Assembly: GCF_016056305.1 (NCBI RefSeq) | Contig: NZ_JAECZC010000102.1 | Coordinates: forward strand, 12,884-76,883 | From: Amazonocrinis nigriterrae CENA67 | GTDB taxonomy: Bacteria > Cyanobacteriota > Cyanobacteriia > Cyanobacteriales > Nostocaceae | Length of the DNA stretch: 64,000 bases | Direction of reading: 5' to 3' | Part shown: piece by piece, positions 9,503 through 17,952 of the stretch | Layout: the number at the start of each line of letters is the position of its first letter | How positions within the stretch are numbered: the stretch's first letter is position 1 | The notes under the pieces: generated by a model | Databases searched by the model: none | The model's input: only the letters and a program-made list of their open reading frames with translations | Told to the model about the DNA's origin: nothing | Position numbers and translations under genes: made by a program

Positions 9503-10231
9503 ATGAGCAATACCAGCAACTTTCGTGAAGCTATCCGTGAGGCAAGGACTCAAGCCCTTGTCGGCCCAAACGTAATTGCCAATGCCCTCCCCTACGTTGG
9601 TGGCGGTCTTGTACTGACCGCATTGGGAACCTACGGCGGTCTGGGAGTTATCCGTACTAACCCCAGTCTGTTCTTCCCCACCTTCATTGGTGCAGTGATT
9701 TTAGAGTTCATTTTGTTCTTTGTTGCCCAAAATGTAGCTGAAAAAGGTAACAAAGGCGTTGCACTGCCTCTACTGGCAACCTACAGCCTCTTGTCTGGAT
9801 ATACCATCAGTGGCTTGGTGTTTGTCGCCTTAAGAACCCAAGGTGTTGGCATTCAAGGTATTGGTTTGGCTGCCCTCGGTTGTGGCATCACATTTATTTT
9901 CGCCCGTCAAATTGGTTCAAATCTCTCTGAACAAGACGGGATGGCTTTGACTAAAACCATCAATATTGGGGTCATAGCCTTATTGGTGGTCTGCCTGACT
10001 CAATTTGTGTTTGCCATGTTTGGCGTTTACACACCAAATTGGTTAGAAATCGCCATCTCCGGCTTGGGGGTATTTTTGTTCGTTGGCGTATCTGTGGTTG
10101 ATTTCTACATTTTGCCCCGCACTTACCACAATGACCAATACCTACCCGCGGCTTTGTCGATGTATCTTACCTACATCAACTTGTTCGTCTTTATCTTGCG
10201 GTTGCTAATTGCCATTAATGGCCGTGACTAA
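9503..10231 (+). CDS. Bax inhibitor-1/YccA family membrane protein
   Basis: Integral membrane protein of 242 residues with about seven hydrophobic helices (first near 30-50, last near 218-236). The pattern VVDFYILPRTYHNDQYLPAALSMYLTYINLF at the end is typical of the BI-1 (UPF0005) family, where conserved acidic residues act in pH-dependent calcium leak. Its function in cyanobacteria is not established. It has its own promoter region and a strong terminator, so it is probably monocistronic. Confidence 0.8.
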   Translation: MSNTSNFREAIREARTQALVGPNVIANALPYVGGGLVLTALGTYGGLGVIRTNPSLFFPTFIGAVILEFILFFVAQNVAEKGNKGVALPLLATYSLLSGYTISGLVFVALRTQGVGIQGIGLAALGCGITFIFARQIGSNLSEQDGMALTKTINIGVIALLVVCLTQFVFAMFGVYTPNWLEIAISGLGVFLFVGVSVVDFYILPRTYHNDQYLPAALSMYLTYINLFVFILRLLIAINGRD

Positions 10232-10265
10232 GCACCTAATAAACAGAAAAATTTAACAAACCGTC

Positions 10266-10299
10266 AACCGTGGTTAACTTTCAGCAACCACGGTTTTTT
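10266..10299 (+). terminator. Intrinsic terminator after the Bax inhibitor gene
   Basis: AACCGTGG (10266-10273) pairs perfectly with CCACGGTT (10288-10295) across a 14-base loop and is followed by a T run. Confidence 0.8.
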
Positions 10300-10372
10300 A
10301 ATTTTCATGGAACATACAAGAACTTTTGTAATACAATATGTAGTAATTGATTAGTATTAAAGCAAGAAAACT

Positions 10373-11483
10373 ATGCCCGAACTATCAAGTATCAAAATTG
10401 AAGTAGAAAGGTTATCAAATATCCTGGTTAAAGCTGAAGACTGTCTTTGACCTGGGAGAATTAAATGCAAAAATTCAAGACTTAGAACAGATAATTGCTC
10501 AACCTACTTTTTGGCACAATTCTGTTACTGCTCATCAGACACTTCAAGAAATTCAATTTCTCAACGCCAAAAAGAAACAATATCAGCGATCGCACTCTAT
10601 TTTAGCAGATATCAACGCCGCCCTGGAACTTTTGGAAGTAACCGCTGATGAACAATTGCTGCAAGAAGCGCAAGCGAACCTGACTCAACTCCAGCGAGAA
10701 CTTGAAACACTAGAAATACAACAGTTACTCACTCAACCCTGCGACCAAAAAGGCGCATTCCTCACCATTACTGCTGGAATTGGTGATGTGGATGCTGAAG
10801 ATTGGGCATTTATATTGTTGAAGCTGTACCATCGTTGGGCATTAAATCACAATTACCGACCAGATGTAGTAGCAGAGTCTGACGGAGATATTGCAGGGAT
10901 TAAGTATGCTGTTCTGGAAATTACAGGACATTATGCTTATGGTTGTCTCAAATCAGAAATCGGAACCCATCAACTACAACGGCTTTCACCCTTTGGTGCT
11001 GACAAAAACTTAAAAACGAGTTTAGCCAGTGTCGAAGTCAGCCCAATATTAGATGAATCCTGTGATTTTGACATCTCACAAAAGGATTTAGAAATTACCT
11101 TGGCGCGGGCTAAAGGAAATGTCAACCGCACAAAAACATGGGCGCAGGTTGTTCATCTTCCCACTGGCATAACTGTATTTTGTGACAGCGATCGCAGTCA
11201 AATGGAAAACAAAGCCAAAGCCTTAGCTATTCTTAAGAGTAAGCTGTGGGCGTTAATGCAAGCCCAAGGTGTTAACCAAATCTCTGCAATTCAACCCCGA
11301 CAGATGAAATCTTTATCCAACAAGCTCATCCGTGAATATATCTTGCACCCCAACACAAAAGTCAAGGATCTGCGTACTCTAGTGCAAACAACAGCTGTGG
11401 CGGAGGTTTTGGACGGCGGTATCGACTTGTTTATCAAAGCGTATCTGCAACAGGAACATCAAACCACTGTGCCCAGTCAATAG
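10373..11483 (+). CDS. Release factor 2 paralogue lacking the GGQ motif, with +1 frameshift
   Basis: Reads as a 369-residue RF2 homologue if translated with a +1 shift at 10445-10451: 25 codons from ATG 10373, then the frame starting at 10449. It stays open with no other lesion. It keeps the stop-codon reading loop SPF (near residue 205) in RLSPFGADK. The peptidyl-tRNA hydrolysis loop is gone: true RF2 has [16 protein letters not shown], and this copy reads ARAKGNVNRTKT, so four residues including GGQ are deleted. The C-terminal domain is retained. The next gene is the complete prfB. It cannot catalyse termination by the known mechanism. It may occupy UGA ribosomes, act in RNA binding (compare chloroplast PrfB3), or be decaying slowly. 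Confidence 0.8.
10445..10451 (+). promoter_or_regulatory. Programmed +1 frameshift site CTTTGAC in the RF2 paralogue
   Basis: The in-frame CTT TGA C after codon 24 matches the conserved RF2 autoregulatory shift site. Slippage to GAC joins the 25-residue leader to the long frame. The upstream Shine-Dalgarno-like element is weak (GAAGACTGT). Confidence 0.8.
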
Positions 11484-11659
11484 CCCAGAGTCCACTAAAT
11501 ATCTTCATATCGTTCGATAATTGAAGATAGTTAAAGACAATTCTTGTAACTTATACAAATAGTGCAAGAGAATTTGCCCAACAACAGCTAAAATCAAGAA
11601 GACATATAGAATCAAGAGCAATCAATCTTTCATCCTCAGCGCTCTATTTAGCAAGCACT

Positions 11660-12782
11660 ATGGAAGTCTTAGAACTCAAACGCGAAATCGAAACATTGTC
11701 CGGTCGTCTGGGTAAAGCCCAGGACTATCTTTGACATACCTGCACTCACCGCCAAAATTCAAGACCTGGAACAAATAGCAGCACAACCAGAATTTTGGGA
11801 AAACCAAACTCAAGCCCAACAAACGCTTTCACAACTCAACGACCTCAAAGCCCATCTCGAACAGTATCATCAGTGGCGAGCCAACTTAGAAGATACTAAG
11901 GCAGTTGTTGAGCTATTGGAGTTAGAAACTGACGAAGCACTACTGCAAGAAGCGGAATCTACTGTCACCAAGCTCAACCGCGACCTCGACCAGTGGGAGT
12001 TACAACAGTTACTTTCCGGCCCCTACGACGCTGAAGGGGCAGTACTAACGATTAACGCTGGTGCTGGTGGCACAGATGCTCAAGACTGGGCATTTATGCT
12101 ACTGCGGATGTACACCCGTTGGGCAGAAGCCCACGGCTATAAGGTAACTTTAGCTGAAGAGTCCGAGGGTGATGAAGCGGGAATTAAATCAGCAACTCTA
12201 GAAATTACTGGTCGCTATGCCTATGGTTACTTGCGGTCAGAAACAGGCACCCATCGTTTAGTGAGGATTTCACCTTTTAATGCCAATGGCAAGCGACAAA
12301 CTAGTTTTGCTGGGGTGGAAGTAATGCCGCAGTTAGATAACTCTGTGCAACTGGATATTCCAGAGAAGGATTTGGAAATTACCACATCCAGGGCTGGCGG
12401 TAAAGGTGGGCAGAATGTCAACAAAGTAGAAACAGCAGTACGAATTGTTCACATTCCCACCGGTATTGCCGTGCGGTGTACAGAAGAGCGATCGCAGCTG
12501 CAAAACAAAGAAAAAGCCCTCGCCCGTCTCAAGGCTAAGTTATTAGTCATTGCCCGTGAGCAAAAAGCACAAGAAATCGCTCAAATTCGCGGCGATATGG
12601 TCGAGGCTTCCTGGGGCAACCAAATCCGCAACTACGTATTTCACCCTTACCAAATGGTAAAAGATTTGCGTACAGATGCAGAAACAACTGCGATCGCTGA
12701 TGTCATGAATGGCGACCTCGATTCGTTCATCCAAGCCTATTTACGGCAGGAAAACCAACTAGTAGAAAGCACTCCCGCTTAA
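11660..12782 (+). CDS. prfB: Peptide chain release factor 2 (frameshifted)
   Basis: RF2 terminates translation at UGA and UAA. ATG 11660 opens 24 codons. A +1 shift at 11729-11735 then continues in the frame from 11733 to the stop at 12780-12782, giving 373 residues, the usual RF2 length. Conserved parts are the SPF loop ([13 protein letters not shown]), the catalytic GGQ encoded at 12405-12413 (residues 249-251) in [10 protein letters not shown], and [11 protein letters not shown]. Autoregulation is expected: low RF2 lets the ribosome shift at UGA. The spacing from shift site to the conserved core is identical in this copy and the upstream one, so they arose by tandem duplication. Confidence 0.95.
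11729..11735 (+). promoter_or_regulatory. prfB: Programmed +1 frameshift site CTTTGAC in prfB
   Basis: CTT TGA C follows codon 23. The preceding CCAGGACTAT holds a short AGGA in the position of the stimulating Shine-Dalgarno-like element. It is the classic RF2 autoregulation site. Confidence 0.9.
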
Positions 12783-12783
12783 T

Positions 12784-12890
12784 GGGAGATGGGGAGATGA
12801 GGGAGATGAGGGAGATGAGGGAGATGAGGGAGAATAACTAGTACCAATTCCCAATTCCCAATGCCCAATTCCCCATTCCCAATTCCCAAT
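12784..12890. repeat. Tandem repeats downstream of prfB
   Basis: Five or so copies of a 9-base GGGAGATGA unit (12784-12833) are followed by a run of CCCAATT units (12844-12890), a heptad type that recurs in inverted form inside nifJ at 52018-52049. Confidence 0.8.
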
Positions 12891-12944
12891 AAACGTAAAC
12901 AACCTGTTACATTGATATATAAAAGAGTTTGTAATCAAATCATT

Positions 12945-13100
12945 ATGAGCAACTCTCCGTCAACTGAACCCAAACCAAGCTACGTAAAACTTGCCATGCG
13001 AAACATGGTGCGTAAGGGTGGCACTTCCATCAAACATTTTGGTCTGACTGCCATAGGGCTTTTAGCTGTTCTGGTGGGTCTTGCTTACCTGACTCGCTGA
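12945..13100 (+). CDS. DUF3285 small membrane protein
   Basis: A 51-residue protein from ATG 12945: an N-terminal soluble part (PSYVKLAMRNMVRKGGTSIKH) and one C-terminal membrane helix (GLTAIGLLAVLVGLAYLTR). The sequence matches the small cyanobacterial DUF3285 family of unknown function. A longer frame from 12861 would read through tandem repeats and is not believable. It lies 39 bases before ybeY and may be co-transcribed with it. Confidence 0.8.
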   Translation: MSNSPSTEPKPSYVKLAMRNMVRKGGTSIKHFGLTAIGLLAVLVGLAYLTR

Positions 13101-13139
13101 TGACATAAAAACCGAATCGGCTAGGAGAGTTTGTAATTG

Positions 13140-13700
13140 GTGCAAGTTGAACTGGATGTACAAGATTTATTTTACGAGTCGTTCCCAAGCTCAAATTTCA
13201 GCACAAATTTCAGCACAAATTTAAATTCTGGGGACACTGATGTCCGAGTTGCTGCTGCAACTTGGGAAAACTGGTTTAGTCGCTGGTTGGAAGTTTTACA
13301 GCCTCATTTGCCACCAGCACCAGGTTATGAAATCGGGCTGCGTTTGACAGATGACACCGAAATCCAATCGCTAAATGCCCAATATCGACATCAAGATAAA
13401 CCAACAGATGTTTTAGCCTTTGCTGCCTTAGAAGTAGACTTTCCTCAAAGTCCGGAAATGTCTGCTGACCCTTTGTATCTAGGTGATATCGTTATTTCGG
13501 TCAATACTGCACAACGTCAAGCCCAACAGCAGGGACATAATTTGCCAACCGAGTTAGCTTGGCTAGCTACTCACGGAATACTACATCTGTTGGGCTGGGA
13601 TCATCCAGATGAGGAAAGTTTAATAGAAATGCTCAAACAGCAAGTGATCTTACTGGAGACGACAGGTATTGCCATAGACATAGAATATGAAATGTCCTAA
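13140..13700 (+). CDS. ybeY: rRNA maturation endoribonuclease YbeY
   Basis: Zn-dependent RNase for 16S rRNA 3' end processing and ribosome quality control. The metal-binding signature HGILHLLGWDH (H-G-x-L-H-L-x-G-x-D-H) is complete near residue 143, preceded by the family motif KPTDVLAFA. The start is uncertain: GTG at 13140 gives MQVELDVQD, as expected for the family, while TTG at 13137 is nearer the AGGAG at 13123-13127. A short Asn/Ser/Phe repeat (FSTNFSTN) near residue 21 is an odd local expansion. dgkA follows, as is common for ybeY. Confidence 0.93.
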   Translation: MQVELDVQDLFYESFPSSNFSTNFSTNLNSGDTDVRVAAATWENWFSRWLEVLQPHLPPAPGYEIGLRLTDDTEIQSLNAQYRHQDKPTDVLAFAALEVDFPQSPEMSADPLYLGDIVISVNTAQRQAQQQGHNLPTELAWLATHGILHLLGWDHPDEESLIEMLKQQVILLETTGIAIDIEYEMS

Positions 13701-13811
13701 TGGCTGTAAGTGTTTATAATACTTCTGTAGAAATTACTTGAATGTTGATTGGAGCATTCAAAGAGCGCGAAGATTTCCTCTCTACTTAACTCTATTATTA
13801 TTTTTAAGCTT

Positions 13812-14267
13812 ATGTCCCAAAAAGTTTCCCCTTCACCAACGCCCAATCAGATACCAACACTGATGAATCAGGAACGGGAACTCTCTTGGAAAGTTGCCTC
13901 TAATTTATTTGTTAGCTTTAAATATGCTTGGGCTGGAATCAGCTATAGTTTTCAAACTCAACGTAACTTTCGTATCCATGTAAGTGTTTGTGCTTTAGCG
14001 ATCGCTTTAAGCATTTTTTTACATCTGCAAGCAGTGGAAATCGCCATTATTGGTATAACTAGTGGATTAGTATTGGCACTAGAGTTATTGAATACAGCGA
14101 TCGAATCACTCGTTGATTTAACAGTAAAGCAGACATACCATGATTTAGCAAAAATTGCCAAAGACTGTGCTGCTGGTGCTGTGCTTGTCTCTGCTTTGGT
14201 AGCGGTGCTGGTTGCTAGTACACTATTGCTACCGCCGTTGGTAGCTTTAATTAGGTCAAATTTCTAG
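13812..14267 (+). CDS. dgkA: Diacylglycerol kinase family protein
   Basis: Small integral-membrane kinase that phosphorylates diacylglycerol or undecaprenol. The active-site helix ALELLNTAIESLVDL carries the conserved Glu, Asn and Glu. Three hydrophobic helices fall at about 55-75, 78-98 and 120-148 of 151 residues. ATG 13812 was preferred to a TTG at 13749 because the extra 21 residues look non-conserved. It follows ybeY by 111 bases. Confidence 0.85.
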   Translation: MSQKVSPSPTPNQIPTLMNQERELSWKVASNLFVSFKYAWAGISYSFQTQRNFRIHVSVCALAIALSIFLHLQAVEIAIIGITSGLVLALELLNTAIESLVDLTVKQTYHDLAKIAKDCAAGAVLVSALVAVLVASTLLLPPLVALIRSNF

Positions 14268-14297
14268 GTTTGGTTGAAATCAGGAATTAGGAATTAG

Positions 14298-14323
14298 TAG
14301 GGGCGCAAAGCATTGCGCCCCTA
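14298..14323. repeat. Perfect palindrome, dispersed-repeat type
   Basis: TAGGGGCGCAA (14298-14308) and its exact complement TTGCGCCCCTA (14313-14323) flank four bases. A small STRR block of CAGCACT units follows at 14403-14428. It lacks a T run, so it is more likely a REP-like element than a terminator. Confidence 0.6.
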
Positions 14324-14472
14324 TATTAGTTAATATTTATAGCCGTAGCCAGATGTGTTAGGACAAAATTGATTGCTCAAAGCCTTAGACCAACTAAGTT
14401 TTCACTCAGCACTCAGCACTCAGCACTTTGCTATATATCAATTTTCTATATAGAAACCAGGAGTCATAGGTT

Positions 14473-15072
14473 GTGATTATAGTTATCGATAACTACGACA
14501 GCTTTACATATAATTTGGTGCAGTACTTGGGAGAACTAGCAACAGAGTTCCCCGTAGCAGCGGATATCAGGGTTTTTCGTAACGACAAAATATCCATAGA
14601 CGAAATTCAGCAATTAAACCCTGATGTTGTAGTGATTTCTCCTGGGCCTGGTCGCCCAGAAGATGCTGGAATATCCCTAGATTTGATTAAACAGCTAGGA
14701 GCTAACTTGCCAATTTTGGGTGTATGTTTGGGACATCAAAGCATTGGTCAAGTGTTTGGTGGTAAAATCGTCTCTGCTCCAGAGTTAATGCATGGTAAAA
14801 CTTCTCAAGTGTCTCACACTGGTGTAGGTGTTTTTCAGGGATTAGAAAATCCCATGATCGCTACTAGGTATCATAGTCTGGTGATCGATCGCGAAACTTG
14901 CCCCGAAGTGTTAGAAATTACCGCTTGGGTTGAAGATGGTACAATTATGGGAGTGCGACACCGGAACTATCCTCACATTCAAGGCGTCCAATTTCACCCA
15001 GAGAGTGTTCTCACATCTTCAGGAAAGCAGTTACTGCGAAACTTTCTGGAACAATTACAGCAAAGAGAGTAA
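14473..15072 (+). CDS. trpG: Anthranilate / aminodeoxychorismate synthase glutamine amidotransferase
   Basis: Class I glutamine amidotransferase of 199 residues that supplies ammonia for tryptophan or folate precursor synthesis. The oxyanion strand (ISPGPGRPEDAG), the nucleophile Cys in GVCLGHQSIGQ and the His-Glu pair in GVQFHPESVLT are all present. It starts at GTG 14473 with AGGAGTC upstream. The synthase partner (trpE/pabB) is not adjacent, so TrpG and PabA roles cannot be separated. The next gene begins four bases after its stop. Confidence 0.9.
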   Translation: MIIVIDNYDSFTYNLVQYLGELATEFPVAADIRVFRNDKISIDEIQQLNPDVVVISPGPGRPEDAGISLDLIKQLGANLPILGVCLGHQSIGQVFGGKIVSAPELMHGKTSQVSHTGVGVFQGLENPMIATRYHSLVIDRETCPEVLEITAWVEDGTIMGVRHRNYPHIQGVQFHPESVLTSSGKQLLRNFLEQLQQRE

Positions 15073-15075
15073 CTA

Positions 15076-15843
15076 ATGAAACGACGACAATTGATGGGCT
15101 ATGCTGGGGCGGGGTTAGCTACAGCTTTGGTTACTACGTTAGCTTCCGAATTTCAGGCTGACGCACAATCTAGCGGTTTATCAGTTCGGTGGTTGGGTCA
15201 TACTTGCTTTCTATTTACTGGTGGCGGAGTAAAAATTCTCGTTAATCCATTTCGGGCGATCGGCTGTACTGCTGGTTATCGACCACCAAAAGTTGCAGCA
15301 GATTTAGTACTGATTAGCAGTCAATTGCTAGATGAAGGTGCAGTAGATCAACTACCAGGGAATCCAAAGCTAGTATATACACCAGGAGTTTACGAGTTCC
15401 AAGGTATAAAATTTCAGGGTACTGCCATAGACCACGATCGCAAAGGTGGTAAGCAGTTCGGCACAAATACTGCTTGGAGTTGGAAGCAAGGGGGAATTAA
15501 TATAGTGCATTTGGGAGGCGCAGCCGCACCAATTTCCATTGAGCAAAAAATCCTTTTGGGGCGTCCTGATTTGGCATTTATCCCCGTAGGAGGCAGTGCC
15601 AAAGCTTACAATGCTCAAGAAGCCAAACAGGCAGCTGAGGTATTAAATCCGAAACTGATAATTCCCACTCACTACCGTACACAGGCTGCTGATGCTGCTA
15701 AGTGCGATATTTCACCACTGGATGATTTTTTGACCTTGATGCAGGGTATAACAGTGAGGCGCAGTAATAGTGACACTATTACTATTACTTCTGAGAAACT
15801 ACCAGAAAATAGCGTCATTCAGGTTTTTAGTTACAAATTATAA
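15076..15843 (+). CDS. Exported metallo-beta-lactamase-fold protein
   Basis: 255 residues. The N-terminus MKRRQLMGYAGAGLATALVT looks like a Tat-type or lipid-anchored signal, with cleavage near ADAQ. The body resembles the UlaG-like branch (WLGHTCFLF, ILVNPFR), but the canonical HxHxDH zinc motif is not obvious: the corresponding stretch reads LISSQLLDEGAVDQL. A histidine is present in IPTHYR. It may have lost the dimetal site. It sits immediately downstream of trpG (3-base gap), so the two are likely co-transcribed. Confidence 0.75.
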   Translation: MKRRQLMGYAGAGLATALVTTLASEFQADAQSSGLSVRWLGHTCFLFTGGGVKILVNPFRAIGCTAGYRPPKVAADLVLISSQLLDEGAVDQLPGNPKLVYTPGVYEFQGIKFQGTAIDHDRKGGKQFGTNTAWSWKQGGINIVHLGGAAAPISIEQKILLGRPDLAFIPVGGSAKAYNAQEAKQAAEVLNPKLIIPTHYRTQAADAAKCDISPLDDFLTLMQGITVRRSNSDTITITSEKLPENSVIQVFSYKL

Positions 15844-15870
15844 CACGATGCAATCGTTGTAAGTAAAGAA

Positions 15871-15893
15871 TCCCCCAACTTAAAGCTGGGGGA
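15871..15893 (+). terminator. Hairpin after the metallo-beta-lactamase gene
   Basis: TCCCCCA and TGGGGGA form a strong stem around a short loop, 28 bases after the stop codon. No long T run follows. Confidence 0.6.
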
Positions 15894-15982
15894 TTATCAA
15901 TATGATTAGTTTTCGCCTAACTAGCTATGCAACTAGTCTCATAGCAATTTGAAAAAAGAAAGAAAACCCAGATGAAATGTGA

Positions 15983-16011
15983 GTAGAGACGATTCGCCGA
16001 ATCGTCTCTAC
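15983..16011. repeat. 29-base perfect palindrome in a repeat-rich intergenic region
   Basis: Two 14-base arms (GTAGAGACGATTCG and its exact complement) surround a single C. The rest of the 15844-16161 spacer, about 16020-16140, is a mosaic of GC-rich short inverted motifs (CTGCGCTAACG occurs twice) typical of dispersed Nostocales repeats. No gene is seen. Confidence 0.75.
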
Positions 16012-16161
16012 AATTACGAATTACCCTCCGGGTGGGGTGACGCTCCTGCGTCGCTAACGCTGCGCTAACGGCAGTCCCCCAGACGCTCGAAGACTCGCTA
16101 AAGCTGCGCTAACGACGGGAACCGCCAAGACGGGGGATGCCTTACGAATTAGTAATTCGTA

Positions 16162-17394
16162 TTAAGCGGTATACCACTCTGGGCCAAGTTTATTTTCCTC
16201 GGCTACGGGAGTTTCAGTGGCTCTTGTTCCATCCATCGTCCAGATTGTATCTGCACCGGTTGTCTGGTCGCGCCAGTAGATGTCGGTCTTGCCATCGCCG
16301 TTGTAATCACCAAGGGATGGTGTCAAAGACGCGCTGTTGCTTGGTAGGAAAGCTTCGCTAGTGACTTTTGTGCCATCCATCAACCAAGCGGTGTTTTCAC
16401 CAGTTGTATTATTGTGCCAGAAGACATCGGTTTTACCATCACCGTTGAAATCGCCAATTTTAGATGTCCAGTTGGAGTCAAGTGTATTTAAAGCACCCTC
16501 AGTTACAAAGATGCCATTCATCTGCCAAATCTTGTTCTCTCCTGTTTGAGTGTTTCTCCACAGAATATCAGTGGCAAAGTCGCCGTTGAAATCACCAACG
16601 GTATAAGTCCAGCCTGCATCCTGTGATTGGAGAGAATATTTAGTTGCTTGTGTGCCATCCATGAACCAAACGTTGTTTTCACCGGTTGTCTGGTCACGCC
16701 AGAAGATGTCGGTCTTGCCATTGCCATCGAAATCAACAAGAGTAGGCGTCAAGGATGTGCTTGTAGTTTCTAGAACAGTAGCGCTGGTGACAGTGGTGCC
16801 GTCAACCTGCCAAAGAGCATTTTCGCCAGTTGTCGCATTATGCCAGAAGATATCAGTTTTGCGATCGCCGTTGAAATCCCCAATGCTAGAAGTCCAGCCT
16901 ACGTCAACTCTGTCCAGAGGAGCAAAACCAGAAACTCTGGTTCCATCCATTAGCGCAATATCGTTTTCACCTGTATTCTTATTACGCAATAGGAAGTCAG
17001 TCTTGCCATCACCGTTAAAATCGGCAATGTTGTAAGTCCAGGCGGATACATCATATGTACCCAGAGAAGCCTGTTCGAGAATGTTTGCGCCATCCATCAA
17101 CCGAACTACAATTTCACCGGTTTGAGCATTGACCCAGACTTTATCTGTTTTGCCATCGCCGTTGAAATCAGGAGTAACCGCTGCACTAGTTATATAAGGA
17201 TTGGGATTGGGGTTTGCACTTGCTGATAAAGAAGATTGTGTTTGTACAGTTTGTGTCAAATCTGAAGAACTGCTACGTCCTAGTGAAGAAAAATCTGATT
17301 GTTGTAAATCACTAGCATAATTTGCTATAGCTTGTGATTTTTCTAAAGATATATCAAATGCACTAGCTTGCGATGAATTTTGATTGGCAGGCAT
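16162..17394 (-). CDS. FG-GAP/VCBS repeat protein
   Basis: 410 residues. After a Ser/Gln-rich N-terminus of about 70 residues there are seven repeats of roughly 46 residues, each with a calcium-loop motif such as DFNGDGKTDIFW followed by TGEN and MDGT. Tandem repeats of this type usually fold as a beta-propeller. No signal peptide is visible, although the family is usually extracellular, so export by type I or another signal-less route is possible. Its function is unknown. It is transcribed alone. Confidence 0.8.
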   Translation of the reverse strand: MPANQNSSQASAFDISLEKSQAIANYASDLQQSDFSSLGRSSSSDLTQTVQTQSSLSASANPNPNPYITSAAVTPDFNGDGKTDKVWVNAQTGEIVVRLMDGANILEQASLGTYDVSAWTYNIADFNGDGKTDFLLRNKNTGENDIALMDGTRVSGFAPLDRVDVGWTSSIGDFNGDRKTDIFWHNATTGENALWQVDGTTVTSATVLETTSTSLTPTLVDFDGNGKTDIFWRDQTTGENNVWFMDGTQATKYSLQSQDAGWTYTVGDFNGDFATDILWRNTQTGENKIWQMNGIFVTEGALNTLDSNWTSKIGDFNGDGKTDVFWHNNTTGENTAWLMDGTKVTSEAFLPSNSASLTPSLGDYNGDGKTDIYWRDQTTGADTIWTMDGTRATETPVAEENKLGPEWYTA

Positions 17395-17952
17395 GATTTG
17401 TTTTTATGACTGGTTGTCATAAAAGTTTTAACCTTTGTGTTGAATATCTTTCTGTCAACAAATAACATTTTCTCAGGCTTTATTGTTTTTTTATGAACAT
17501 TCTTTTTTGATAAAAATCCTTATTTAACAACATTTATCTGCTTTGTGTTGAATGATTCTTTTTAAATTTCTCAGCACTATATAATCAGCCAAAAAATATT
17601 TTTATCAAGATATGTATATAAAATTAATATGTTTATCTAAACTTGAGTACATAGTCAGGATTTTTTGATAAAAACAGAATTAATACTTTTGATATTTAAA
17701 TGTTGTATTCCCAAGTGATAGTTGTATCATGAGGAATGATATAAAACTCTGACAATGAATTAGGAGATAAGTAGTTATCATCAACTGAGTACACCAGAAC
17801 GAATAAAAATACTTTTTCTGTTTGTGTCTTAGTGTCTTTTGTGGTTATTTGATTTTTTACCACAAAGGCACAAAGTGTTTTAAAGTGTAATATATGCAAT
17901 CTGTAGTTAGCAAACGTTAAGATATCACCATAAATTGAAATATAAACTAGCT
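17395..17952. other. Intergenic region, FG-GAP gene to pepP
   Basis: 558 AT-rich bases between divergent genes. Nothing coding is convincing. A stretch around 17820-17880 matches the frequent ACCACAAAGGCACAAAG type of cyanobacterial spacer repeat. Confidence 0.5.

Noticed and set aside
17696-17899. Minus-strand frame upstream of pepP
   Set aside because: Its sequence derives from the common CACAAAGGCACAAAG spacer repeat.
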